Source: Mucilaginibacter sp. KACC 22773
GTDB taxonomy: Bacteria; Bacteroidota; Bacteroidia; Sphingobacteriales; Sphingobacteriaceae
DNA length: 64,000 nt
Direction: 5' to 3'
Assembly (NCBI RefSeq): GCF_028736215.1
Contig: NZ_CP117883.1
Location: 5,208,001 to 5,272,000 of the forward strand
The notes under the pieces are model-generated. The model was not told the origin of the DNA and searched no databases. It worked only from the letters and a program-made list of their open reading frames with translations. The position numbers and the translations under genes were made by a program. The first letter of the stretch is position 1. Every line of letters begins with the position of its first letter. This document shows, one piece after another, positions 34,707 to 43,211 of the stretch.

Positions 34707-36809
34707 ATGATCGCGAATCATAAAGGCGAGATCCCGTTTGTTGTATTGCTCCTGCCCTTTTTATCAGGGATATCCTTAGGTATCGGCTTTATGACAGCCT
34801 CATACCTGCCTCTACTTTGGAGCATTTTCGGCGGGCTGAGTATTGCATTTATCTTCCTGAATTTAGCCTACCAACGACTGGCTATTTATAAAAACAGGTG
34901 GCTTGGCGGGGTATTAATCGCATTCATCCTGTTTTTGGCAGGCTGCATCGCCGCAATCAATAACAACGAGTTGAACAATGGGCAACATTTTTCCAGATGG
35001 CCGGCGCAATATCTTTCGATAAAAGTTACCACCGAACCGCAGCTCAAAAACGGCCTGCTAAGATTTACGGCAACAGTTGGGCAAAGCATTAACAATAAGC
35101 AATTAAAACCCGTTACCGGCACCTTGCTGGTCACCATTAAAGACAGTGCAGCCATATCCCTGCAATACGGCGATGAGTTAGTTATCCCGGCCAAATATAA
35201 CCCTATCGATCCCCCTTTTAACCCAGGAGAATTCAATTACAAAAAATACCTGGCGCATCAAAATATATACTACCAGGCATTTTTATACCCGGAGATGTAC
35301 CGGGTTGTAATGCATGGTACCGGCAACCCGCTCATCGCGTTTTCGCTGCGTTTACGGCAGCAAATGATTAACCGGTTTAAGCAGCAAATGCATGACCCTG
35401 GTGCCATAGCCGTAGCATCAACCCTTATACTTGGTTACAAAGCCGATTTGAGTACCGATATTTTGCAGGCTTATTCAAAAACAGGTACCATCCATGTTTT
35501 ATCGGTTTCGGGTGCGCACGTGGCCATCATTTATATTCTGTTACAATTTACGCTTGGCTTTTTAAACGGCTACCGGCATGGCCGGGTAATAAAAGCGGTT
35601 ATCATTATCGCGCTAATCTGGTACTATTCGCTGCTCAGCGGCTTCTCACCTGCCGTTTGCCGGGCAGCGGTGATGATCAGTATGGTTATTATTGGTAAAA
35701 CCTATGCGCGATATATCAATTTACTCAACATCCTGGCGGTATCGGCATTCGCGCTGTTGTTGTACAACCCGCTTTTAATAACAGATGTTGGTTTCCAGTT
35801 ATCGTACCTGGCTGTAGCCGGGCTGGTGGTTTTACAGCCGGTTGTTTATCAATGGCTGGAGTTTAAAAATAAATGGGCCAATAAAGTTTGGATGGCTTGC
35901 TCGGTATCAATAGCGGCGCAGGTTATTACATTTCCGTTAAGCGCATTGTATTTTCACCAGTTCCCGGTTTATTTTTTGCTGAGTAACCTGCTCATTATTA
36001 TACCTACATCGGTTATTATGTATAGCGGTGTTGCCTACCTGGCGCTTTCATGGGTGCCCCTACTATCAACTTTACAGGCGCGGCTATTGGAGTACACCAT
36101 CCTGTTCATGAATAAAGCACTGGCAATTATTGAACATACACCTTTTGCCGGCATTGGTAAAATATGGCTTACCGTGCCGGAGTATTTACTGCTTTATGTA
36201 ATCATTATAAGCGCGTTTTACTATTTGTATAATAAAAAAATATGGCTTATAAAGCTTAGCCTGGCCAGCCTGCTGCTATTTGCCACAAGCATCAGCCTGA
36301 AAAGGTACCGGGCCGAAAACACCCATTCTATCGCTTTTTTAAACCTGCGTAAAAACACGGGCATTGTATTTAAAAACGGCAGCAGCGCGATTGTACTTAC
36401 CAACCTTGCCGATACTGATAAAAATTACAAATATTCGGTACAACCTTATTTAGATAGCGCACAGGTGCAGCATATCAGCATTATTGGATTAGGCCAAAAC
36501 ATCAGTTCAACATGGTTTAAAAAACGCGGCGCGTTAATGCAGTTTTATAATAAAAGGTTAATTATATTTGATAAGCATTTACAAAACCAGCAGCTACCGG
36601 GCAAACTGATGACCAATTATTTATATATTACCGGTAACCCGCACACCAATTTACAGGAGGTAAATAGCAACTATGGCTACCAAACATTGATCATTGATGG
36701 CAGTAACAGTAGCCAAACCATTGAAAGATTTGCGGCAACTGCAAAAACGTTGAGCATACACTATAAAATATTAAAACGTAACAATTCACTTATTACCGTA
36801 TCTAATTAA
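34707..36809 (+). CDS. ComEC/Rec2-type inner-membrane protein, degenerate C-terminal domain
   Basis: 700 residues. The N-terminus has DUF4131 with two membrane segments (about 14-75). Residues 220-500 are the Competence domain with about eight helices (VLSVSGAHVAIIYILLQF, LLSGFSPAVCRAAVMISM, TDVGFQLSYLAVAGLVVL). ComEC proteins move single-stranded DNA across the inner membrane in transformation. The C-terminal 150 residues sit where the metallo-beta-lactamase domain should be, but HxHxDH is not present, so the nuclease part looks lost or replaced. Starts 43 bases after the MerR-type gene on the same strand. Confidence 0.85.
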   Translation: MIANHKGEIPFVVLLLPFLSGISLGIGFMTASYLPLLWSIFGGLSIAFIFLNLAYQRLAIYKNRWLGGVLIAFILFLAGCIAAINNNELNNGQHFSRWPAQYLSIKVTTEPQLKNGLLRFTATVGQSINNKQLKPVTGTLLVTIKDSAAISLQYGDELVIPAKYNPIDPPFNPGEFNYKKYLAHQNIYYQAFLYPEMYRVVMHGTGNPLIAFSLRLRQQMINRFKQQMHDPGAIAVASTLILGYKADLSTDILQAYSKTGTIHVLSVSGAHVAIIYILLQFTLGFLNGYRHGRVIKAVIIIALIWYYSLLSGFSPAVCRAAVMISMVIIGKTYARYINLLNILAVSAFALLLYNPLLITDVGFQLSYLAVAGLVVLQPVVYQWLEFKNKWANKVWMACSVSIAAQVITFPLSALYFHQFPVYFLLSNLLIIIPTSVIMYSGVAYLALSWVPLLSTLQARLLEYTILFMNKALAIIEHTPFAGIGKIWLTVPEYLLLYVIIISAFYYLYNKKIWLIKLSLASLLLFATSISLKRYRAENTHSIAFLNLRKNTGIVFKNGSSAIVLTNLADTDKNYKYSVQPYLDSAQVQHISIIGLGQNISSTWFKKRGALMQFYNKRLIIFDKHLQNQQLPGKLMTNYLYITGNPHTNLQEVNSNYGYQTLIIDGSNSSQTIERFAATAKTLSIHYKILKRNNSLITVSN

Positions 36810-36830
36810 CAACATTAAACTAACTGCCAA

Positions 36831-36838
36831 TAAATTTG
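36831..36838 (+). promoter_or_regulatory. -7 promoter box of the DUF4412-like gene
   Basis: TAAATTTG, matching TAnnTTTG, 46 bases before ATG 36885. Confidence 0.4.
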
Positions 36839-36884
36839 TCTTTAAGTTAAAAACAGGTAAATTGGTAATAATCAAATTAAAACA

Positions 36885-37529
36885 ATGAGCATAAAAACTT
36901 TAAGTATTGCTTTGGGCCTTGCCCTTACGGCAACCGCAATGAGTGCAAACGCACAAAAAAAGTACAGCGAGGGCGTTATAGATTTCACTACCCAGATGAT
37001 GGGACGCCCCGTTGAAGCTAAAAACTATTTCAGGGCCGATTCAAGTGCATTTGCTTTTTCAAACGGACCGGCCAATATCAAAATTTTAACAAACGCCGAT
37101 GCTACATCGATGGTGGTTTTGGTTGATGTAGCTGTTGCCAACATTAAAAAAGCGGCAGTAGCCAGTCCGGATGATATTGACCAGGCAATGGCAGCTTTAC
37201 CACAATTTACTTTTGCCCCGGGCACCGAAACTAAGGTTATCAATGGCTTTAACTGTAAAAAAGTGGTTGCTACCGATAAAAAAACCAGCAAAACTTACGA
37301 CATATGGATTACCAATGATATTGAAATACCTTCTACTGGTATAGCCAAATATTACGCGGGCATCGGTGGTTTCCCGGTGCAGTATACTTCATTTGCACAA
37401 GGCCAGTCAACTGAGGTTACGGTTAAAAGTGTAACCGAGCAAAAACTACCTGCCGGCACCTTTGGTATCCCCGCCGATTTTGAAAAAATCACGATGGACG
37501 ATTTGAAAGCCATGCGCGGCGGCAGGTAA
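36885..37529 (+). CDS. Secreted DUF4412-like protein
   Basis: 214 residues with a signal peptide (MSIKTLSIALGLALTATAMSANA). The mature part (EGVIDFTTQMMGRPVEAKNYF, FAFSNGPANIKILTN, KVINGFNCKKVVATDKKTSKTYDIWITNDI) has the pattern of DUF4412/LolA-like periplasmic proteins of Bacteroidota: a strand-rich core followed by a gain-of-structure loop with a single Cys. Function is unknown. Followed by the sulfatase gene after 69 bases. Confidence 0.65.
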   Translation: MSIKTLSIALGLALTATAMSANAQKKYSEGVIDFTTQMMGRPVEAKNYFRADSSAFAFSNGPANIKILTNADATSMVVLVDVAVANIKKAAVASPDDIDQAMAALPQFTFAPGTETKVINGFNCKKVVATDKKTSKTYDIWITNDIEIPSTGIAKYYAGIGGFPVQYTSFAQGQSTEVTVKSVTEQKLPAGTFGIPADFEKITMDDLKAMRGGR

Positions 37530-37581
37530 GCAATTACTTTAACAAAAAGCTAAAGGTTTCTTAACATTGCAGTAAAGTACT

Positions 37582-37589
37582 TACTTTTG
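37582..37589 (+). promoter_or_regulatory. -7 promoter box of the LtaS-like gene
   Basis: TACTTTTG, matching TAnnTTTG, ending 9 bases before ATG 37599. It overlaps the TTG at 37587. Confidence 0.45.
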
Positions 37590-37598
37590 TACCCCTGT

Positions 37599-39479
37599 AT
37601 GTTAAGAAACCTTTTTAGTTTAGTCAGATTTTTTTTATTCTGGTTATTGTTCTTCGCAATAACCCGTTTGGCGTTTGAGCTATATTTTCTGCCTAAGCTT
37701 AAAGATGCCGGGCTAAGCGACATTATACAGACCTATTTTTACGGCCTCCGGCTTGATGCTTCGGCAGCAGCCTATATCAGCGCCATCCCCCTGTTGGTTT
37801 TCCTGGTTAACTGGTGCATACCAAAAACGCATGTTAAACCTATCTGGCTTAAAGTATATGTTTGGGTTTGCCTGTTTTTTATCTCGTTAAATACCGGGCT
37901 CAATTTCAACATTTTCCGCGAGTGGGGCACCAAAGTGGTGTTCAGGGTATTTAAATCATTGTACGACGCACCGTCCGAAGCATTTGCCTCAACAGGATCA
38001 TCACCGGTGGGCAGGAGCGTTTTTATATGTATTATAATATTGGCATCGGGTATCTTCCTGTCATTAAAGATCATTGATTTTAACTTTAAAAAGCCCGTGC
38101 TCGAACCCAGGCTAAAAGCCGTGGTTATAGCCTTACTGCTTTTTTCCAACTTTTTGCTCATGAGGGGCGGTTTACAACCAGTACCTGTCGATCAAAACTC
38201 AGCCTATTTTTCTGATCATGAATTTTTAAACCAGGCAGCTCTTAATACCGAATGGAACCTGTTTAACAACGTAGTTGAAAACCTTGGCCGCCCGTACAAC
38301 CCATTTGTATTTATGCAGCCAAACAATGCTACCCGGCTTGTGCAGGAGGCTTATAGTTATAATAGTGACAGCACGGAAAACATACTTACCACCAACAGGC
38401 CAAACATTGTCATTATCCAGATAGAGAGCTATACTGCCGATGTGATTGAGTCATTAGGGGGCGATAAAGGCGTAGCGCCCAATTTTGAAAAATTCATTAA
38501 AAACGGCATCCTGTTCAACAACATTTATTCATCTGCCGACAGGACCGACAAAGGCATCGTATCTATCATGAGCGGCTTTCCGTCGCAGGCTATTCGTACC
38601 ATTGTTGCCGATACTTTAAAAAATAAAAAGCTGCCGGCCATAGCGTCATCGCTTAAGACGGCGGGCTATCCAACATCATATTTTTACGGCGGCAAAAGCA
38701 ATTACATGCATTTTGACCTGTTTATGAAAAACCACCAGGTTGATCATATTACCGACGAAGCCGCCTTTGATCAAAACCTGGTAAAAACCCAATGGGGTGT
38801 TTATGACGATGTGCTTTTTGCTAAACACCTGGATTTTGCCCAACAACAAAAGCAGCCTTTTTTTACCTACCTGCAAACATCAACCAATCACGAGCCTTTT
38901 GTGCTGCCCGTAAAAGGACATTTTCCGGAAGACGATGAGGCGGGTGATGCCAGCAATAAGTTCAGGAGTACCGCCTACTTTACCGACTCATGCCTCAACT
39001 CCTATTTTGAACAAGCTAAAAAGCAGGCCTGGTATAAAAACACCCTGTTTATTTTAGTAGCCGACCATGGCCACCGCCTGCCACGCAATGTATCTGAAGC
39101 TTATAACCCTGTAAAATACCATATCCCGCTGCTGTTTCTTGGCGAAGTAATAAAACCCGAATACAGAGGCAAAAAAATCAATAAACTGGGCGGACAAACT
39201 GATATTGCCGCCACCCTGCTTACCCAGCTTGGCCTGCCCCATCAACAGTTTAAATGGTCGAAAGATTTGCTTAACCCTACCACCAAAGATTTTGCTTTTT
39301 TTGACTGGGACAATGGCTTTTGTTTTATGGCACCCCAACAAGTGGTGTCATACGATAATTCAGGCCGCAGGATAGTTTACACCGGCAATAAAAACGCTGA
39401 TGCGAAGACTACCGATAATGTACTTTTATACGGCAAGGCCTTTTTGCAGGAGGTATATACGGAGTATATGAGTTACTAA
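37599..39479 (+). CDS. LtaS-like sulfatase family membrane protein
   Basis: 626 residues. Five membrane helices at the N-terminus (about residues 8-200) are followed by a periplasmic sulfatase/alkaline-phosphatase-fold domain. The nucleophile Thr is in SSADRTDKGIVSIMSGFPS, and the metal site includes IQIES (early acidic), YGGKSNYMHFD and VADHGHRLP. This is the LTA synthase family, whose members in Gram-negatives transfer phosphoglycerol or phosphoethanolamine, not LTA. The substrate is therefore unknown. The start at 37599 is set by the promoter box at 37582-37589. Confidence 0.87.
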   Translation: MLRNLFSLVRFFLFWLLFFAITRLAFELYFLPKLKDAGLSDIIQTYFYGLRLDASAAAYISAIPLLVFLVNWCIPKTHVKPIWLKVYVWVCLFFISLNTGLNFNIFREWGTKVVFRVFKSLYDAPSEAFASTGSSPVGRSVFICIIILASGIFLSLKIIDFNFKKPVLEPRLKAVVIALLLFSNFLLMRGGLQPVPVDQNSAYFSDHEFLNQAALNTEWNLFNNVVENLGRPYNPFVFMQPNNATRLVQEAYSYNSDSTENILTTNRPNIVIIQIESYTADVIESLGGDKGVAPNFEKFIKNGILFNNIYSSADRTDKGIVSIMSGFPSQAIRTIVADTLKNKKLPAIASSLKTAGYPTSYFYGGKSNYMHFDLFMKNHQVDHITDEAAFDQNLVKTQWGVYDDVLFAKHLDFAQQQKQPFFTYLQTSTNHEPFVLPVKGHFPEDDEAGDASNKFRSTAYFTDSCLNSYFEQAKKQAWYKNTLFILVADHGHRLPRNVSEAYNPVKYHIPLLFLGEVIKPEYRGKKINKLGGQTDIAATLLTQLGLPHQQFKWSKDLLNPTTKDFAFFDWDNGFCFMAPQQVVSYDNSGRRIVYTGNKNADAKTTDNVLLYGKAFLQEVYTEYMSY

Positions 39480-39508
39480 ACCAACCGTTTGCGGGGTTAA
39501 CAGGATTT

Positions 39509-39809
39509 TTTCTGAACCGGAATTTTTAGAATTAAAGAATTGGCAGAATTTAGATTAATAAATGCGCTATATTGATTGCTCCGGGTTTGCTTTTTTATTT
39601 TTAATAGCCGTAATTTGAATATGCCTACAGAAGAAGAATTAGACGAATTGGAAGATATTCGGTTATATGACGAAGTGAAATTACTTAACGAACCCTCCAT
39701 CCCAATTGAAGACGCATTCAAAATACTCGATGAAAAACGTCGGATTTCGTCAGCAGGCCAATTAAAAAATTCTGCACATTCCTAAATTCAACAAATTCCG
39801 GTTCAGAAA
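39509..39809. repeat. Inverted-repeat-bounded 300-base segment
   Basis: TTTCTGAACCGGAATTT (39509-39525) and its exact reverse complement (39793-39809) bound the segment. Inside, 39537-39550 and 39768-39781 pair with two mismatches. A similar sequence occurs once more at 44485-44525. The segment carries the 54-codon gene below, so it could be a small mobile or repeat unit. Confidence 0.75.
39621..39785 (+). CDS. Small antitoxin-like protein, no toxin partner seen
   Basis: 54 residues from ATG 39621 (MPTEEELDELEDIRLYDEVK). The acidic helical EDIRLYDEVKLLNEPSIPIEDAFKIL pattern is like the C-terminal toxin-binding part of RelB/Phd-type antitoxins (EDIxLYDEAK...). A DNA-binding N-terminal half is missing and no toxin gene is near, so it may be a remnant or a stand-alone antitoxin. 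It lies inside the inverted-repeat pair 39509-39809. Similarity is from memory and weak; expression is uncertain. Confidence 0.5.
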   Translation: MPTEEELDELEDIRLYDEVKLLNEPSIPIEDAFKILDEKRRISSAGQLKNSAHS

Positions 39810-39822
39810 TAAATTTTGAATT

Positions 39823-40443
39823 TTAACTTTTGAATTTTGAATTTAACGAAGCTCCCAACTGCTTCACCCACATTTCAAACAACCTGGTTTCAAAAGCTAC
39901 CGCTTTATTGGCGTGTTTTTCCCAATCGGGCGAGAATTTGTGCAGCTGGTTAAGCATTTCTTCCAGGTGCCCTTCTTCTTCCAGGATAATTGATTTTACG
40001 TTTACTTTGCTGCCCGCTTCGTCAAGGGCCGATTGGTAAATGGGGTAAAGTTCATCGGCACGAACTTCAATAGCATAGGTTACAAGCAAATAAGCCGCAA
40101 AACGAAGTTCGGGGCCTGTAAGGTTCAATTCGCTTTTAAGATAGCGGCAAACATCAATATCCAGTTGGTTTAAGTAGTATTTGCTTGAGCCCGGGGCCAG
40201 CAGGTATTCGGCAGCGTAGGTTGGCAGCTCAACACCTGTTTTTTCCAGTTGTTTTTTGAGGTAAAAGGCATGGCGATGCTCTTCGGCAGCATGTTTCAAG
40301 ATAATATAGGTCACCGTAAGCGGGTCTTCACTGGCCGAAATTTTGCGGGCCCCGGTGTTTTCCATCAGCGACAGCGTGTTCAGCCAGCGGGAGTGCAACT
40401 GGTTATCGGCTATTATTTGCGGTAGAAGTTTGTTTAATAACAT
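39823..40443 (-). CDS. Ferritin-like diiron protein in the bioA unit
   Basis: 206 residues, all helical. Two ExxH motifs (E55-H58 in EEHRH and E156-H159 in EEEGH), E28 and E126/E131 in YAIEVRADELYP would provide the ligands for a two-metal site in a four-helix bundle. The stop of bioA lies just upstream with one base between, so translation is coupled. Its enzyme role is unknown. Since it is last in an operon with bioA, a part in biotin-precursor synthesis is possible but only inferred. It could also be an oxygenase or a metal store. Confidence 0.7.
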   Translation of the reverse strand: MLLNKLLPQIIADNQLHSRWLNTLSLMENTGARKISASEDPLTVTYIILKHAAEEHRHAFYLKKQLEKTGVELPTYAAEYLLAPGSSKYYLNQLDIDVCRYLKSELNLTGPELRFAAYLLVTYAIEVRADELYPIYQSALDEAGSKVNVKSIILEEEGHLEEMLNQLHKFSPDWEKHANKAVAFETRLFEMWVKQLGASLNSKFKS

Positions 40444-40444
40444 G

Positions 40445-41710
40445 TTATATTTCTTGTAATGCCTGCTCTATTTTGCTGTAAACATACTGTAGTTCATCAT
40501 CAGTAATGCAATACGGCGGTAAAATGTAAATTACGTTGCCCAGGGGGCGTAATATAACACCGGCAGTTAAAAAGTAATGGTATAATTTATCGCGAAGCGA
40601 GCTGAAATAAGAGGTATTATCCCCTGTTTCCCACTCCATTGCCAGTATGGTACCGGTTTGCCTCAGGTTTTTTATTTTAGGGTGATGTTTAATTTTACCG
40701 GCAAACAATGCATGCGCGTTAACTATCCGTTCAATATTTGCGGCTGTTTGGGGTTGTTCAAACAAATCCAGGCTTGCCAGTGCCGATGCGCAGGCTATAG
40801 GATTGGCGGTAAACGAATGGCCGTGAAAAAGCGTTTTCAACCGATCATCAGATAAAAAAGCATCGTAGATGTGCTTGCTACAGGTTGTTAAGCCTAATGC
40901 CATGGTGCCACCCGTTAAGCCTTTTGAAAAGCACATAATATCGGGCTGTACATTAAGATAATCGCATGCAAATGACTTTCCTGTGCGGCCAAACCCGGTG
41001 AAAATCTCGTCGTCAATCATCAGCACACCTTCCTGTTTGCAATGGGCCATCAGTTCATTCAAGTATTCGGCCTCGTACATCAGCATGCCTGCAGATCCCT
41101 GCACCAGTGGCTCGAAAATAAAACAAGCCAGTTGAGATTTGAGGTGTGAGATTTGAGATTTGAGACTTTGGATGTTTTCTTTGTTGGGGGTATCAATAAA
41201 TTCGACCTCGAACAATAAACTATCAAAGGCTTTTGTAAATGCGCTGCGGCCGCTTACAGCCATGGCACCAAAGGTATCGCCGTGGTAGGCATTGTTAAAA
41301 GCCAGTATTTTGGTGCGTTGCTGGCCGTTGTTATTCCAGTATTGCAGGCACATTTTTATGGCTACTTCGATGGCGGTTGAACCATTATCTGAGTAAAATG
41401 CTTTTTGCTGGTTATCGGGTAAATGGGTCAATAACCGCTCGGCTAATTCAACAGCGCCTTCATGGGTAAAGCCGGCGAAGATCACATGCTCCAGTTTCTG
41501 CAGTTGTTCGGCCACTTTTTTGGCGATATAAGGATGCGCGTGCCCATGAATGTTTACCCACCAGGACGATACGGCATCAATATATTGTTTGCCCGTTTCA
41601 TCAAACAATAAAGCACCCGCCCCCCTTACAATGGGTACAGGCGGCGCCGCGGTTTTCATTTGGGTATAGGGGTGCCAGATAACTTTAAGGTCACGTTCGG
41701 TAAGGTTCAT
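40445..41710 (-). CDS. bioA: Adenosylmethionine-8-amino-7-oxononanoate aminotransferase
   Basis: 421 residues. It uses SAM to aminate KAPA to DAPA in biotin synthesis, with PLP. The PLP lysine is K263 in CFSKGLTGGTMALG. The SSWWVNIHGH start, GSTAIEVAIKMCLQYW, YHGDTFGAMAVSG and DDEIFTGFGRTGK blocks are typical of BioA. Residues 182-194 (SLKSQISHLKSQL) are encoded by a word-repeat tract that looks like the intergenic repeats in this genome. It starts in a four-base overlap with the upstream NUDIX gene. bioB, bioD and bioF are not in the window. Confidence 0.93.
   Translation of the reverse strand: MNLTERDLKVIWHPYTQMKTAAPPVPIVRGAGALLFDETGKQYIDAVSSWWVNIHGHAHPYIAKKVAEQLQKLEHVIFAGFTHEGAVELAERLLTHLPDNQQKAFYSDNGSTAIEVAIKMCLQYWNNNGQQRTKILAFNNAYHGDTFGAMAVSGRSAFTKAFDSLLFEVEFIDTPNKENIQSLKSQISHLKSQLACFIFEPLVQGSAGMLMYEAEYLNELMAHCKQEGVLMIDDEIFTGFGRTGKSFACDYLNVQPDIMCFSKGLTGGTMALGLTTCSKHIYDAFLSDDRLKTLFHGHSFTANPIACASALASLDLFEQPQTAANIERIVNAHALFAGKIKHHPKIKNLRQTGTILAMEWETGDNTSYFSSLRDKLYHYFLTAGVILRPLGNVIYILPPYCITDDELQYVYSKIEQALQEI
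41132..41166. repeat. TGAGATT word repeat inside bioA
   Basis: The plus strand reads TGAGATT-type words (TTTGAGATT and GTGTGAGATT), in the style of spacers elsewhere in the window. It stays in frame and encodes residues 182-194 of BioA. Confidence 0.8.
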
Positions 41711-42147
41711 AACTCATCCTGTAAAAGTTCAACTACGCGCTTATCTGTAGGGAATACAAAATCGGCTATACTTAGGGCAGTTAAGTTTATCCACCTGAAT
41801 GACTGCAGCACTTCGCCTTCGCCGTCAAAATCAAAGGCTATGGTTTTGGTAACTAAATTTACCGGGCTTATGCTCCGTACCAAATAGTAAACGCTGATGA
41901 CCTGCGAATTGTTAAAGGCCGATTTCACAAAAAAATCGGTTGTATAAAAATGCCCTACAATTTCAATTTCCAGGTTACACTCCTCCATAAATTCGCGCTT
42001 CAGGCCGTCAACCAGGCCTTCGCCCAATTCAAGGCCACCGCCGGGGAATTTGGTAAACTGCATCCCATATTCCTGCTCATCGCTTACCAGCAATTCGTCG
42101 TTATCATTAAGCAACAGGCCGTAAACCCTTACATTAAAATACGTCAT
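41707..42147 (-). CDS. NUDIX hydrolase
   Basis: 146 residues. The Nudix box appears as GGLELGEGLVDGLKREFMEECNL (about residues 37-59), a match to GX5EX7REUXEEXGU except Asn in place of the last Gly. Members cleave nucleoside diphosphates linked to another moiety. The substrate is unknown. It overlaps bioA by four bases at one end and the CDF gene by one base at the other, so the three are translationally coupled. Confidence 0.86.
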   Translation of the reverse strand: MTYFNVRVYGLLLNDNDELLVSDEQEYGMQFTKFPGGGLELGEGLVDGLKREFMEECNLEIEIVGHFYTTDFFVKSAFNNSQVISVYYLVRSISPVNLVTKTIAFDFDGEGEVLQSFRWINLTALSIADFVFPTDKRVVELLQDEL

Positions 42148-43121
42148 TATTCAAAGTGTTTTTTATTTCGTACTACAATATCCATGGTCCACTCAATGGT
42201 TTCTGTTTTGGCCTCGCTCCTGATGGGGCAATTGGGCATGCTGCAATAGTGGCAGCAATTGGGCAAACATGGGTCGGTATGAATAAATAGTTCGGTTTTT
42301 ATACCTACCTCCTGGTTAATCATTTTATCAACCAACGATACCTCGGTATGCACCGTATTCAAATCAAAATAACTGGGTAGCGTAAGGTGGCAGTCAATAT
42401 GCAGTTCATGACCATATTTTTGAGCACGCAGGTTATGCACATCAATCCAGGCATCGCGGCGTTTATCGCTTAGTACTTTTATTACCTCGTTAACTACATC
42501 TATGTCGGCCTCGTCCATAAGTCCGCCTACAGAGCGGCGTACCAGTTTGTAGGCGCTATAAATTAAATACAAGGCTACCAAAATTGATAACGCGCTATCA
42601 AGCCATATTAAACCCACAAAATGAATCAGTAGTAAACCTGCCACCAGGCCAATGCTGGTTACCATGTCGGCTATTAAATGACGCCCGTCGGCATCGAGCG
42701 TTATCGACCGCAATACTTTCCCCTTATAAATCATATAATAACCCAAAGCGCCGTTAACAGCGCCCGTGGCACCAATAATAACCGCGCCGGTGAGCAAATC
42801 ATGAATATTTTCGGGATGAATTAAACTATATATCGATTTTCCGATAATGATGAGCCCGGCAATGCCTATAAGCGATCCTTCGATAAATACCGAAAAGTAC
42901 TCTACCTTGCCATGCCCGTAGGGGTGATTTTCGTCGCGAGGCTGTGCAGCAAGGTAAATGCTAAAAAAAGCGAAGGAACTGGCAATTACATTAACAATAC
43001 TTTCGGCGGCATCACTTAATACAAAATTGGAACCGGTTAAAAAGTAAGCCCCGAATTTCGCCATCATCAACACTATACCCGTAATCAGCGAAATTAATAT
43101 GATCCTTTTTTGTTCCTTCAA
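42147..43121 (-). CDS. Cation diffusion facilitator family transporter
   Basis: 324 residues with about six membrane helices (residues 8-190) and a C-terminal cytosolic domain. The first metal site pattern is LSDAAESIVNV, and the second is in DADGRHLIADMVTSIG. The HXXXD-type HEVSLVDKMIN and a Cys/His-rich tail (HTDPCLPNCCHYCSMPNCP, about residues 282-300) suggest zinc or iron as the exported ion. First gene of the minus-strand unit with NUDIX, bioA and the ferritin-like protein. A TAAATTTG promoter box lies 19 bases upstream. Confidence 0.9.
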   Translation of the reverse strand: MKEQKRIILISLITGIVLMMAKFGAYFLTGSNFVLSDAAESIVNVIASSFAFFSIYLAAQPRDENHPYGHGKVEYFSVFIEGSLIGIAGLIIIGKSIYSLIHPENIHDLLTGAVIIGATGAVNGALGYYMIYKGKVLRSITLDADGRHLIADMVTSIGLVAGLLLIHFVGLIWLDSALSILVALYLIYSAYKLVRRSVGGLMDEADIDVVNEVIKVLSDKRRDAWIDVHNLRAQKYGHELHIDCHLTLPSYFDLNTVHTEVSLVDKMINQEVGIKTELFIHTDPCLPNCCHYCSMPNCPIRSEAKTETIEWTMDIVVRNKKHFE

Positions 43122-43140
43122 AACAATCTTTATTAGGCAG

Positions 43141-43148
43141 CAAATTTA
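43141..43148 (-). promoter_or_regulatory. -7 promoter box of the CDF - NUDIX - bioA unit
   Basis: Reads TAAATTTG on the minus strand, 19 bases before the CDF start. Confidence 0.45.
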
Positions 43149-43184
43149 TAAATAACAAGCGTAAGTAGCAGTAAAGTTATTTTC

Positions 43185-43192
43185 TATATTTG
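43185..43192 (+). promoter_or_regulatory. -7 promoter box of the aminotransferase gene
   Basis: TATATTTG, 19 bases before ATG 43212. Together with the box at 43141 it makes a compact divergent pair. Confidence 0.5.
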
Positions 43193-43211
43193 CCGCGATA
43201 ACATAATTTAT

